From Paraconiothyrium sp. Pb-2020 (Eukaryota > Ascomycota > Dothideomycetes > Pleosporales > Didymosphaeriaceae), in the NCBI GenBank assembly GCA_022419385.1, contig JAJUBI010000004.1, positions 2,399,286 through 2,463,285 on the forward strand: 64,000 bases of DNA, in the 5' to 3' direction. The notes beneath the pieces were generated by a model. The model made no database searches and had not been told where the DNA came from. It was given only the letters and a program-made list of their open reading frames with translations. Below, piece by piece: positions 33,711 to 44,548 of this stretch (the stretch's first letter is position 1; every line of letters starts with the position of its first letter). The position numbers were made by a program, and so were the translations under genes.

Positions 33711-35783
33711 TTAGAAATGGGGCGTATTTAAAGCCATCGCCATGATCAGCCCCGAAATCAGACCAGCAGAAGGAAGCGTGATGACCCAAGACGAGAAAAT
33801 GAAGGCAACCTGCTTCCAATTCACGGCACGGACGTCAAAGTTGCATAGTGCTACTCCAATAGTGGAACCTGTGAGACACTGAGTAGTTGAGACCGGCAGA
33901 GCAAGCCTGGACGCAAGAAGAACGGTGATAGCGGCGCCAAGCTCCATGGAGAAGCCTCGGGTGGGTGACACTTGGGTAAGCTTGTTGCCGAGCGAGCGCA
34001 TGACATGGTAGCCGTAGACTGCAGTGAATATTTAGTCTTTAAACAGAAAGCAATATCAAAAAGTGGGATTTCACCTACACCAGAAGCCCATACCGAGCAG
34101 CAGACCGGCGACAACAAGTATCCAGATAGGCGTGTCAGCCTCGGAAGTGACTTCATCACTGGTGTATGTGTTGTAGCTGGCTACCCAAGGACCAACAGCG
34201 TTTGCAACTAGAACCTTGCTATCAGTAGATGAAACGACGCTTCGTAGATCTTGACGTACCGTCATTCGATCCGTGAGCAATGGACATCATCATTGCCGAC
34301 GCAACTTGAGCGTATGTCCATAGATGTTCAGTACGGTTGTCGTACACGATAGCACGGGCATGGACGGCGGCGAGATCTGCACGAGAAACTTAGCCCCTCG
34401 AATGTTGGAGGCTTCCTTTTAAGACTTACTCCTCTGGCTCACGACGTCCCGACTAACACCTTGCAATAAAGCATATTTGGTCCAGTTGGCCAATTTCTTC
34501 GTGGAATAGATTGGCAAGTGGCGCACAGGCTCCAGCCAACGTGCTTCCGGTTCAGCCTTTGCAGGCATGACATGAGCGGACAGCGTGGGTTGATCGGGGA
34601 TAGACAAGCCTCCTTTTCTCTCAGAGGTACCATGACTGTCACCACCACCGGCGTTAATCGCAGTTGATATGCCCTCTCCATGGTTCTCGTCACCCAAGTT
34701 CCTGGGTTGATCGTGGTCATCCTTCATGTGGGCTTTCTCCATGTCCGCGGTGTTAGTCTCTACGGAACTTTTCGCGTAATAGTCTTTGACTGTCTGATCG
34801 CCTTTTCCGGGGAAGTATATTGGAGTACTGTCGCGGTAGAGGAGAGGACCAAGTGGGATATGCCATGCCCGGATGCGCGCATCGTTCTTGACGAGACGAC
34901 GATGGAAATAGGGAATAAAGAAGATGTATGAGAAGGTCACAACTCCGAAAGCTATTCCAAGAATGATACCGGCCACTTTCCCTGCGCCCATCTCTTCAAA
35001 CGACTCTCCGTTAGGAAGCTCATCCATGATGAAAAGAGCTAGCACCCCTGCCGTGAACCCAAGATACCTAGATCGCGAGGGTAGTGTTAGTAAAGTTTAT
35101 TACATCGCATTACTCGAGGACAAAGAATATACGCGTTGGTGCTATACGCGCTCCAGTGACAACGTACCAAGGAATCAATCGCATGCCCCATTTGAACGGA
35201 TCCTTTCTCTCTAGGATGAGGTACTTGAGCGTCAGGAAAAGGACGGCCGAGAACCCAGCCGCGATGAGAGGAGCAATGGCCCAAGAGGCAGCAATCTGGC
35301 TGAGACTACCGCTTGCCCATGCCCATTTCAAGGGTGTTTGCGCCGCAATACCGGCACCTGCAAGAGCACCGACCACTGTTTGGGTCGTGCTATAACGTGA
35401 GTTAGCTACATCTGACGTTGACGCAGTGATTCTACATACCTGACGGGCATCCCGTACAACGTTGCGATGGTCAGGAAAGTCGCGCTGCCAACCTCTGCGC
35501 AGCCCATCACCAACATGAAGGTTGGAGGGTTCGATTGGAATTTTGAGAGCCCAAAGACACCGCTCTTGATAGTTGAGGTTACTCGAGAACCCAAAGCTAC
35601 CGCTCCGACGAATTCTGTGATACATGCCAAGATTCCTGCTTGCCACATCTTCAGCGTTCTGGCAGCGACGGACGTCGCATAGGAATTAGCCACATCGTTT
35701 GCACCATTAGAAGCCGATGAGAAGACAAAGGCAATCGTGGCCAAGGCTAAAATCCAGTTGTATCTCTTGAGTGCTGGAGCCAT
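33711..35783 (-). CDS. PHO89: PiT-family inorganic phosphate transporter (Pho89/Pho-4 type)
   Basis: A plasma-membrane cation-coupled phosphate symporter of about 585 residues. Exons are 35783-35440, 35389-35168, 35067-34430, 34376-34260, 34207-34079 and 34018-33711; all phases agree. The two inverted PiT repeats are clear: GANDVANSYATSVAARTL in the first, and SIAHGSNDVANAVGPW in the second, each with its substrate-binding Asn/Asp. SRLALPVSTTQCLTGSTIG and the earlier STTQTVVGALAGAGI are the paired family signatures. A hydrophilic loop of about 150 residues separates the halves, as in yeast Pho89. Ten or more hydrophobic segments are present. In this family expression is induced by phosphate starvation at alkaline pH; I did not identify a binding site for that. 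Confidence 0.95.
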
Positions 35784-36245
35784 GTCAGGCGATTGTCAAG
35801 GAAAGACAAGAAGTGGTTTTCAGTGATGGCATCTGACCGAACATTTAATGCTTTGATGGGGTTGCCAAACCGGCAATGCGGCATAAGTTCGCATGTACAG
35901 CTTGGCGTTCAGAATAAAGTGGCGACGGGTTTCTGAGGAAAGCAGTCTTGCATCCCTGAGGCGAATAGCTTTCCATTCCACTCACATTGAAACCCGAAGA
36001 CCATATGGGTTATCTGTTGATCCTGCTGTCATTTACTGGTCTACAAGTGTGTGACCATCGCGTCATGGCTTTATGTCTTATTGTGGATCGCTACGATTAA
36101 CAACACAAGTTTTTAGCTTGAAAAGAAAAAATCGTCGAAGCTGACGAACGAGATTCGAGAAGGAGGAACGTGGACAGCACGTCGCGTCTACCAGGGGTGG
36201 AGTGCCCAGTAAGTCCGCTGGCTTGGTTCGCTTGGCGGGGTCATC

Positions 36246-36267
36246 CTTCCGCCAGGCTTCCGCCAGG
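36246..36267. repeat. Direct repeat, 2 x 11 bp
   Basis: Two adjacent exact copies of CTTCCGCCAGG, about 460 bp upstream of the phosphate transporter start. Role unknown. Confidence 0.9.
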
Positions 36268-36662
36268 CTAGTATTCCAGTGCCATATTTGACGCTTGGTC
36301 TACGTGTTTTCGTGGGACTTCGGTGGGGCTGCGCGGTCGGTCTTGAAAAAGCTATGGCGTAAGGAGCGAAAGACTTTTAAGGCTCTAGGCGCGTGATTAT
36401 GGCTTCCCGGAACATGGATTCCACGCGTTTGGCACAAGATTACATAGGTCGAAGAAAAATATTAGCCATCTAGCAGGATACTGTTTGGACGTATCACGCC
36501 GCGTGTTTTTAATCCCATCTCAGCATTTCGCGCGTAGCAAAATCCTCATACTGAACAGAATTCTTCCCGATTCAGAATGATTAGCGTCTATGTATCTAAT
36601 CTCTTTCAGCCTGTTTTTACCGTCGAGCACTCAAGTCCTCGGGTCTTCTTTCGGCATTTTGA

Positions 36663-37088
36663 TCAACTTCGTGGAGAAAGCTCTGGTGTCGACTTGTTGG
36701 GTGGTCTTCTGTTGAGTGGTGATGCCTGGGATGGAACCATGGTACGCGATGTAGCTGAGGTCCTTGGGTAAACTGCCAAAGAAGCTCAGTTGCTGTCTAT
36801 GACGCTTTATGCGGTGGCTTCACATGGGGAGCATTCATGGCACTTATCTCGGACCGCCTGCGGGCGCGCGGTAGCATCTTTCTGTCCGCTCTTGCGCTTG
36901 CTATCATCAGAAACGTCGTGACTGAACGCAGTGAGAGCAACATGACGCAGTACGGCCTCACATTCGCTTTCCGGCATCTGTGGTTCGGTGCCGTCACTTC
37001 TTGTCTGAATACTTGACAACAACGCTCCCCAGTATACGAGAGCTACGGCGGGCGCGCTGCAGGTCTGCATGGCTAATGTGAGAGACAT
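36663..37088 (-). CDS. Doubtful small gene, unknown function
   Basis: From ATG 37088, a frame reads through MSLTLAMQTCSAPAVALVYWG, which has a mildly hydrophobic start. It stops at 36807 if unspliced (93 residues). A candidate intron 36773-36823 (GTGAAG donor, GGCAG acceptor) would extend it to TGA 36663, giving about 124 residues with a Pro/Ser/Arg-rich end. There is no recognised motif. Chance is a serious alternative. Confidence 0.2.
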
Positions 37089-37894
37089 GGTCGCTCCTTT
37101 CCTGTATTCGAGTGATGAGGAGCCGTACTATAAGATTCACAATATCATTCTTGGTGATTTATACGAAGCGTAGCCCGGGGAAGACTGCTGGGGCGTACAT
37201 TGTATTGAAGTGTATGAAGGCTGACAAGGAGCGCTCAATGTCCCGTATATTCGGCAAATTAACAAGGACAAGGCGACTGTAGAGTACAAACATATCGGTT
37301 ATGACGATGTTCGTGAACCGTCGTTCAAACTTGTGATGTGATCCAAGCTGCAAGCGGAATGTCTGGGCTGTGTTACACGATGTCCTACTTGTTGAATTAG
37401 CGTACGTCCGGCGCCATGCGGGTTGCAGCTCCCATGTCGTAGGCAGACAGTTTGCATTTCGATTATCTTCACCCGCTCATGCGAGCGGCGTGCGTTATCG
37501 CCTGACTCAAACGGTCACCGTCCGCTTGACCAGCTGTCGGGCTCGTGCGCCGATGTGCAACCACTCCACGTGGGTAAACGGTGAACACCGTCACGAAGAA
37601 CACGCAACGTCTTCATCATCGTGCGAACACGATCTCTGTAGCAGTCCCGGCACCTGCGCTCTTTGTCACCACCCTGTTTGTCCAGCTGGCTCAGGCCTTT
37701 GTTCGAGCAGGCATTGTATGGGGCTGAATGCAAGTGTCGGCCGTAGTGAAAGAACGCTGCACAAGCGAACAATGAACAGTCCGCCAATTCACCTCCAACA
37801 TTAGATCTCACCCTCACCGCCAACTTGAGCCGCACAATGAGGAGGCTGGGTCTTCAATAGGCGGTAGCTTGCTGCGATCACTGACGTTTGTAAT

Positions 37895-38767
37895 ATGCAG
37901 ACCTCAATCACTCGCACACCGACCTCACATCTCTCCCCGGAAGTCACATCTGCGACTTTTGGTCCCCAGGTCTTGAATCCACAGCAACAACGCACAACGC
38001 ACCCCTCGATATCGAGGTACGTCATGGACGCCGCAAGCCGGGACACGTCTCTCTGCTCAGTATACGAATCATACCTGGACCGCGCGGAGACGAAGTCGCA
38101 ACCCATCAGTGTCGCCCGCCCAGACATGCGCCGCAGCTCTTCCGCAGAACATAACGCGCTCATGCGCCAAATCATAGCCCCTTGGGGATCTCTCTCTTCA
38201 ACACCGCCAGCATGTCGCGCAATCAGCTACAGCAGCTGGCGCCGCTTCTCAGCTACCTCATCGAATCAGAGCAAGTCCCGCGATGAGATGACGGCTTCGG
38301 CTCTCCTCGACGTGGATGGCCTGGCACCTCAATTTGATCCACCGGTGCTCGAACGATGTAACCTCAGAATCGCCCAGGATGTGCTGTGCGGAAATCCCAT
38401 GGCTGAGCCGCGGCCAGAGTTACCCCAGGTTAGATACAACGTCCGGGCCCAGCGCTACCACCCGCGCTTCCAATGCACACAGTCCAGCCGAACAAGCTCG
38501 ACAGGCTCTTGGACGACGCTCAACAGCGAGGGTAGCTCTCATCCAGGAGCATCAAAACCCATCGCCTTCAAGAAGCAAATGGTTAGACCCGCTAGTACGA
38601 GCTCTCTGCTTACGATGAGCTTCAAGAGCTCACCGAAGACGTCTCAGTGTACGGAGCCACCGAAGGAAGCGTTGGCCAAGATTGGGAAGGAGTTCGGTAT
38701 CGAAGACCTGAGCATTGACGATCTGCCGGAGGATGCCTTCGAGTCGGACAGCGAGGATGAAGACTGA
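37895..38767 (+). CDS. Unknown protein with acidic C-terminal tail
   Basis: An intronless 290-residue frame from ATG 37895. The first 130 residues are Ser/Thr/Pro-rich. A middle part (LAPQFDPPVLERCNLRIAQDVLCGNP) looks ordered. The C terminus, KEALAKIGKEFGIEDLSIDDLPEDAFESD followed by SEDED, forms a short helix and a strongly acidic tail. I do not recognise a family. Codon-like composition and the coherent C-terminal motif argue for a real gene. The acidic tail would suit a nuclear or chaperone-binding role, but that is speculation. Confidence 0.6.
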   Translation: MQTSITRTPTSHLSPEVTSATFGPQVLNPQQQRTTHPSISRYVMDAASRDTSLCSVYESYLDRAETKSQPISVARPDMRRSSSAEHNALMRQIIAPWGSLSSTPPACRAISYSSWRRFSATSSNQSKSRDEMTASALLDVDGLAPQFDPPVLERCNLRIAQDVLCGNPMAEPRPELPQVRYNVRAQRYHPRFQCTQSSRTSSTGSWTTLNSEGSSHPGASKPIAFKKQMVRPASTSSLLTMSFKSSPKTSQCTEPPKEALAKIGKEFGIEDLSIDDLPEDAFESDSEDED

Positions 38768-39185
38768 GAAGACGGGGCGCGAAAACGAAAAGCACCCACC
38801 ATACTAATACATATCCTCACGTGGATCGGATCAAGCAACATGCAGGCCAACGGTGCTCATCACAGTCATGGATCGACACTCATCGGAGTCGTGGATCGAA
38901 GGAGCAGGGTCATCTGGTGGTCCATCATGATCATGGGTGATGGCGTTACAAAATCCAGAGATGAGATTTCCACAGACAAGGGCTTGGTTATTCTAATAGC
39001 GAGAGGCAGTTCTTTGTTTGATGGATCATTCGGGGGTGGCGTCTGCATTCATAGCGTTCAAAGGCCTGGCCGCGGCGCGGTCCAAGCTCCCAGCTTTACA
39101 ACTGATGACGGCGCTTCGGCGAACGTCAGTCTCTCAATCCGCTTGTACATAGCAACGACTACCTACTTAATCGCATAATCGTATA
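38768..39185. other. Intergenic, nothing recognised
   Basis: 418 bp between two plus-strand genes, holding the presumed promoter of the NDUFAF3 homologue. A small plus-strand frame at 38840-39178 has no motif. Confidence 0.5.
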
Positions 39186-39987
39186 ATGATCATGGAGCGC
39201 TCATTCCTCAATTGCACGCGATCACTTTATAGATCTTCAATTCCCCACAGAGCCTCCAAAGTAACAGCACAAAACTTCTCGACGACTTTGCGCCCTACAC
39301 ATTCGCCCCAAGCTTCGCAGACACCCTCAAGATATCGACGCTGCCTCCACTCGACACCTTCGAGAAACGAGTCACGTAGATCGCGCGACCGCGGGTTCCA
39401 ATCTGACGAGAATGCGGAGCCGACCGACTTCTCCTCGCTCGACGTCCTGCGCAATACCGTTGCTCCCGCAACATCCATCGATGCCTGTACGAGCGAAGGT
39501 TTCGCGCTGAACAATAACATGCGCATATCCGGCTGCGGCGTCCTTCTTGTCGGTGGGGAAGCCTATCGATGGCGACCATGGTTAAGCCAGCACCGGAAAG
39601 AAGGGACTGTACAACACGGCGCAACAGGAGATGATGCAATGACGGGACGGCTTCTAAACGCGAAGGGACAGTGGGAAGTACCTGATGAGGCCTGGGGGCT
39701 GTTGGACGTGGTGTGGCCGAAGCCTGGTATGAGATAGTTCTCATAACCTTTATCAAAGCTTTACTAACGGCTAGGTCACAGATTTGTTGATTATCGGGAC
39801 CGGCCCGCGTGTCACGCCTATCGCCCCGGCTATGAGGAAATATTTGAATGACCTAGGAATACGGCTCGAGATTCAGGATACGAGAAATGCAGCGGCGCAG
39901 TTTAATCTGCTGGCAACGGAGCGCGGTGTGCAGCAGGTTGCTGCGGCGCTGATACCGATCGGATGGAGAGAAGGGCGGCAGGCCTAA
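39186..39987 (+). CDS. NDUFAF3: Mitochondrial complex I assembly factor, NDUFAF3 homologue (DUF498)
   Basis: A predicted mitochondrial matrix protein of 248 residues that helps assemble respiratory complex I. Exons are 39186-39726 and 39782-39987. The intron has a GTATGA donor and a TACTAAC branch site; the acceptor is the second AG (39781), because only this gives the conserved frame. The first 60 residues are Arg/Ser-rich without acidic residues, a typical presequence. The DUF498 fold follows: ISGCGVLLVGGEAYRWRP, then the hallmark DLLIIGTGPRVTPIAPAMRKYL, then IRLEIQDTRNAAAQFNLLATERGVQQVAAALIP broken here only for length (IRLEIQDTRNAAAQFNLL and ERGVQQVAAALIPIGW). All family landmarks are present. 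Confidence 0.93.
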
Positions 39988-40799
39988 GCAAGAAGTGTTG
40001 AAACGAGGAGCTTAGTGCGGATATTGGTTCGTCTCGCACACCTTGTACATCATTGTAACAACTGTATACGAGTTCACGACGTACGGCTGTAGAATATCGA
40101 CCATGTCTTGATGTTCTTGTGAGTGTCTTATATTGGAAACCATTTGCTGAGTCAACACTACGTGTGTCTTTTTCTTTGTGACGCGTTTGCGAATATTACA
40201 TGAGAATCATTTACTACCATATCACTTGTCACATTCGCAAACGCCACATCTTTTCCTTCTTATACGCATATCTTCGCTCGTTTAAGTGCCAAAAGCCACC
40301 GAAAGTAGGCCCATCAAAGGTCCTTTCAGCAACATGTGGGATACTGCGGTCAGGTGGAGTTTCGGTCCGCACTCGAAGGGAAAGCAAGGCAGCGATGAGA
40401 AGGAGAATAACGCTTCAACGCTGCCGACACAAAGTTCAAAATAGGAAAACCACAGATACCCACGTTTTCACGGCCCCGACCTTGGATCAAGCACGTGTCG
40501 TACCTTCCCTTCTCGCCAGCAAGGGAAAGAGCGATGCCGCTGCGCCCGTAGTATCCCGCACATCAATATCTGGAACTACTCCACCCCCAACGCGCCAGCC
40601 GCTCGCTACCAGCTCACCCGAAATGTCTTCACCCAGCAATTCTTCCTCATCAATATCCTCCCCACCTTCGTCTCCGTTAGCCGGTTCTAGCAGGGGTGAA
40701 CTCACTACACCAAGCACACTCGCTACTACTACCACCATCCCGGGGTCCGACGTCCACGACATAGACAGATCAATTGGCCACCAACGCAATCCCATCACC
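39988..40799. other. Leader/promoter of DUF4208-like gene
   Basis: The frame of the next gene stays open upstream to ATG 40200, and further in-frame ATGs lie near 40395 and at 40623. The 40500-40799 part would encode a Ser/Thr/Pro-rich segment. It may therefore be coding; I prefer the later start (see next entry). No other gene is seen. Confidence 0.4.
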
Positions 40800-41611
40800 A
40801 TGTCCTCCATCAGCACTCCTATCTACCCCGACCCCGACCCTGTCGCAGAAGCGTTCCTAGAGCCTGTGAAGGTGCAGCTCAAGAAGCTGCGATTGTCGAC
40901 TGCGAGTGCAGCGCCGCCGCCGAACATGAGCGCGCATTTCAGGATAAAGAGCCACTTGCAGCTAGTAAGAGAACGCTTGGAGCCAGTGGGCAGTTTCATC
41001 GTGCGGGAGGCCAAGGGGGACGGTAAATTAGAGATGAGGGTTTGGTAAGTATAGAGCTCATGATGTTGACTTGACCCGCATTACGATATCGCCCTCAGTC
41101 AACTCAGGACACTCAATTCACGGGATTAAAAGGTTAACGCAATTCACAGCCACTATATCGCAAAACACCACTGGCCGCTTCCCACGCCACCCGGCGAGGC
41201 TACACACCTCCGCATCCACGAAATGTACCGCAACACGCTCTACAAGCGTGCCCAGCTTGCTCTCCACCCACCATTAGCAGTGCAATACGAACCACGACCA
41301 AGCATGCTGCCGCCACCACCAGAGTCCCACGACGACGACGAGGACTGGCCCGACGCGATGCCTGCCCTTGAACCTTCGACTTCACTCGGGAAGAGCGTGA
41401 AGAACAAGTTCACAAATCTCTCGAGGAAAGTTACGAGCACGTTTCATAAGAGCAGTATGTCTATTCTCCTTTAGAGTGAGTAGTGTAAAGACATACTCAC
41501 AGTATTGCAGGCCTATCCACCACTCAGGAAGCGCAAGATGACGACGGAGAGGTCGAACAAATCGAGGATATCCGCACCGCTACCAACGACGACGAAGACG
41601 AGATAGACTAG
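40800..41611 (+). CDS. Small protein resembling the CHD1 C-terminal helical (CHCT/DUF4208) domain
   Basis: About 216 residues from ATG 40800, which has a strong CACCATG context. Exons are 40800-41044, 41150-41454 and 41511-41611. The ordered part is FLEPVKVQLKKLRLST, HLQLVRERLEPVGSFIVREA, then after intron 1 the segment HYIAKHHWPLPTPPGEA and IHEMYRNTLYKRAQ. The order (PVK..LK..L helix, a helix ending in a GxFI-like turn, a Trp-containing segment, a final LYKRA helix) resembles the helical domain at the C terminus of CHD1 chromatin remodellers. That match is from memory of the pattern, not a search. There is no ATPase here; the domain stands alone with an acidic tail. Longer forms starting at 40623 or 40200 are possible because the frame is open. 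Confidence 0.65.
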
Positions 41612-42280
41612 GATCTAGAGTACAAGTTGTTGATTCAGGGGGAGCTTCGCAGTGATGATCCACGAAGGGAACGAAACGGGGGCGAACGGAAGAGGTTGTG
41701 CGGACAGTGGTTGAGAATGTAGAAGACATTGGTGTTCTGGGTAAAGAAGGACGTTAGCTGTTGTAACAGCAGAATATGCAACGTTTTGGGAGATTCAGTC
41801 TTGATACTGGCCATCGTGAGGTCGACATGGTGCATTGGAAGCAATCGCATTTTCGATGTCTGTGAAACTTCGTGTCTCAACGATGTGATTCACGTAGTCA
41901 GGTTCACAAACCAAGATGCTCGCGTGATCTTTTCAATATATTAAGCATTCCACTACGACCACGCTAGCATGCAGACACTAATACCACCACACAAATTGTC
42001 CAGCCAGCCATCGATGCTCTCTAACAGGGCCATTGCACATACACGATGCTCCCCATATCGAATCCTCCCAAAATAAAACTTAACATTTGCACTATGCTTT
42101 AACCATAAGAGGAGACTGATCGACTGAAACAATGAAGAGTAGTCCTGAGAGGCCCAAGGAAAGTGAGACAATGAAAAATCTAACGCCGCCCATCATGTCC
42201 CATGCATGTTGCGTGAAGTGTATGATCGTGTGTACATTTGACCGTGTGTACATTCACCAGTCCTTAGTGAGGGTTGGTTG
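41612..42280. other. Convergent 3' flanks
   Basis: The 3' regions of the DUF4208-like gene and the kinase gene. Frames at 41635-42449 have no motif. Confidence 0.5.
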
Positions 42281-44548
42281 TCATGTCGAGACCTGCTCGC
42301 GCAATCCACTAGGTTCGGGCACCTTCTTATGCCTTCGACCAAGGAGCGTTGCGTTATCTAGGCTGAGCTCGAAAGCGCCCTTGTTCTTAACCTGGCGTTT
42401 GGCTGCTGCGGCGACGGCAGGCGAATGTTGGCCATACCCACGTTCTTGACGAGGTGCGCCAGTTTGCCGTGCTTGTGCAGCGGCGGAGAGGGACGTATTG
42501 CGCATCTTCTGTTCCATAGCGGAGACATCAGACGCTTGCGACTTAGGAAGCTTCGCAGGAGGATGTTGTGCCGATGAGTCATACGGTACCGACTCGTTTG
42601 AATATTCGTCGTCTTCGTCCTCGTCAAGCGCGTTCAAAGAGTTGATGGCATTTGCGCCCCGGTAACCTTGCTTGAAGTTCTTTCTCCGCTTACCCTCCTC
42701 TTCCTGTCGATGTACAGCATAACCAACATCAAAAACTTCTCTTAGATTGACGGCACCTGGAGATCGGAAGTCCTGGCGTCGGGCTCCCGGCGACTCTAGG
42801 TAAGCAAAGTTTTGTTTGAGAGGGTCACCGCTACCACCTGACTCATACGAATTCTGCTTTTGTCGAAGAGCAGGGGTGGCTAGCGGTGGCGCGTCGTGAG
42901 CTGCGTAGGTGAGCTCATTTGCTTCCCGAATCCAGGGATGATTGAGGAATTGATTGATGTCGTATCGCTTCTCGGGGTCAACAGTCAGAAGATGCGAGAC
43001 CAAGTCCTGGGCTGGTTTGGAGATATCGTCCCACCATGGCGACAGGAAGGTATATTGGCCGCGCGCGACCTTCTCAGTAAGTGTCTGGATGGACTCGTCG
43101 TAGAATGGCGGGAAGCCGCAGAGAAGTGTGTACAAGACACATCCCAATGCCCACATATCCACGCTCTTGGAGTATCTCTCATCCTTTACGATCTCAGGAG
43201 CAGTATAGCCGACTGTGCCGCATGGCGTCATAGTCTGGCTGTCCCAGATGACCTTTGACAGACCGAAATCCGCAATCTTGATCAGGCCAATACCACCAGC
43301 GCCCTTACCCTTCACAAACTCACCCTCATCCGCCTTGTCCTCATCATCAGGACCTCGCGGCTGCGGGTTACGAGTAGGGATGAACGGGGTTGGGTAGAAC
43401 AGAAGGTTTTCAGGCTTGATGTCACTAGAGCATGACGTCAGTGGATGTGAACCTTGGCTGATGGAAATGAATAGGAACGTACCGATGCACCACACCTGCC
43501 TCTTCGTGAAGGTACTGTAACGCTTGGGCCACCTGGATGATGACGTGCCGTGACAGATCCTCACTAAAGTACGTCAGGCGGACGATTTGGTGGAAAAGTT
43601 CGCCTCCGGGGCAAAGCTCCAGGACGAGATAGTAGTATTGCCGGGATTCGGAGAAGTCGATGAGTTTGACAATGTTGGGGTGGTCCAGTTGTCGCATGAT
43701 CTGAACTTCCTTGAGGATGTTCGCTCTCTGTACGTCATTACGTCAGTGTCTGCCTCTCTCGAACAAAGGTTGGGGAGAGGCTGATGCTGCCGGGACCGCG
43801 CAAGAGACTCGTAGTTTGCGCACCTCGACCGTTTTGGGCGCCTTCTTGAAGTCCGGATGCAAATGGTTATCGCCCTACACCGACCACACGTGTTGGTAAC
43901 TCTTACACACTGCCGAACCAACCGACCCTTCGTGATGCAGGGACAGGAATGATGACGAAAGGAGATGGGCAGAAAAGTGCATGTCCACCGGGGAGTACTA
44001 ACCTGGCTAGAGTTCATCTCGAACTTGCGCACCACCTTGATGGCGACCTCGCCATACTGGCCATTGTTATCGCGTGCTCGGTAGACGTTGCTGAAGGCGC
44101 CGTCGCCCATCTTCTCGACCAACGACCATCGCTCGAGGCCAGGGTACTTGGGCAGCTTGCCCTTGGCTTCACGCTCCTCTGCCACGATACGCTCGAGGAC
44201 TGTAGGATCAATGTCCCTGTTCTTTGAGCCGGCAGCCGCGTTCGCCTGGTGCTTCTGCTTGTCGCCTGCCGCGCGCGCTGCTACGTCGCCGGCCTGTGCT
44301 GCGATGTTGCGGTTGTCGACGGCGCCGACGGAGAAGTCGCCGTGGGGCGCGACCTGGTGCTGCTTCTGGGCCTGGTGCATTACGGGCTCGCTGATGCCGG
44401 CATGGTGAGGCTCGGGATGGGTCTGACGCTGCGGTTGGTGCTGTGCGTGTACATTGGAGACGTTCGTGGTGGGCTCGCCATGAGCGGCGTTGCCCCGAGC
44501 CTGCTTGCCGTGGCGCAGGAAATTCTTGAAGTTCTGTATTGCGGCCAT
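42281..44548 (-). CDS. srkA: MAPK-activated Ser/Thr kinase, Rck2/Srk1 (SrkA) type
   Basis: A CaMK-group protein kinase of about 661 residues. Exons are 44548-44003, 43874-43824 (only 51 nt, 17 residues), 43727-43483 and 43424-42281. The N-terminal 150 residues are His/Gln/Ala-rich. The kinase domain starts with GDGAFSNVYRARD and the ATP-binding Lys in EVAIKVVRKFE. The 17-residue microexon supplies GDNHLHPDFKKAPKTVE. Then come GGELFHQIVRLTYFSEDLS, which is diagnostic of the Rck2/Srk1 group, the catalytic HRDIKPENL split by an intron, DFGLSKVI and the activation segment CGTVGYTAPEIV. The C-terminal 200 residues are low in order. In yeasts and Aspergillus these kinases are activated by the Hog1/SakA stress MAPK, so stress signalling is the likely role. 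Confidence 0.93.

Larger units (their letters stand above)
35784..37894. other. Long intergenic region
   Basis: 2.1 kb with no recognisable gene. It holds a short direct repeat (36246-36267) and one doubtful small minus-strand gene (36663-37088). Overlapping plus and minus frames at 37370-37835 are Cys-rich on both strands but have no motif. Confidence 0.45.

Noticed and set aside
37370..37835. Cys-rich frames of 144 (plus) and 106 (minus) residues
   Set aside because: They overlap on opposite strands; neither has a signal peptide or a recognisable Cys pattern.
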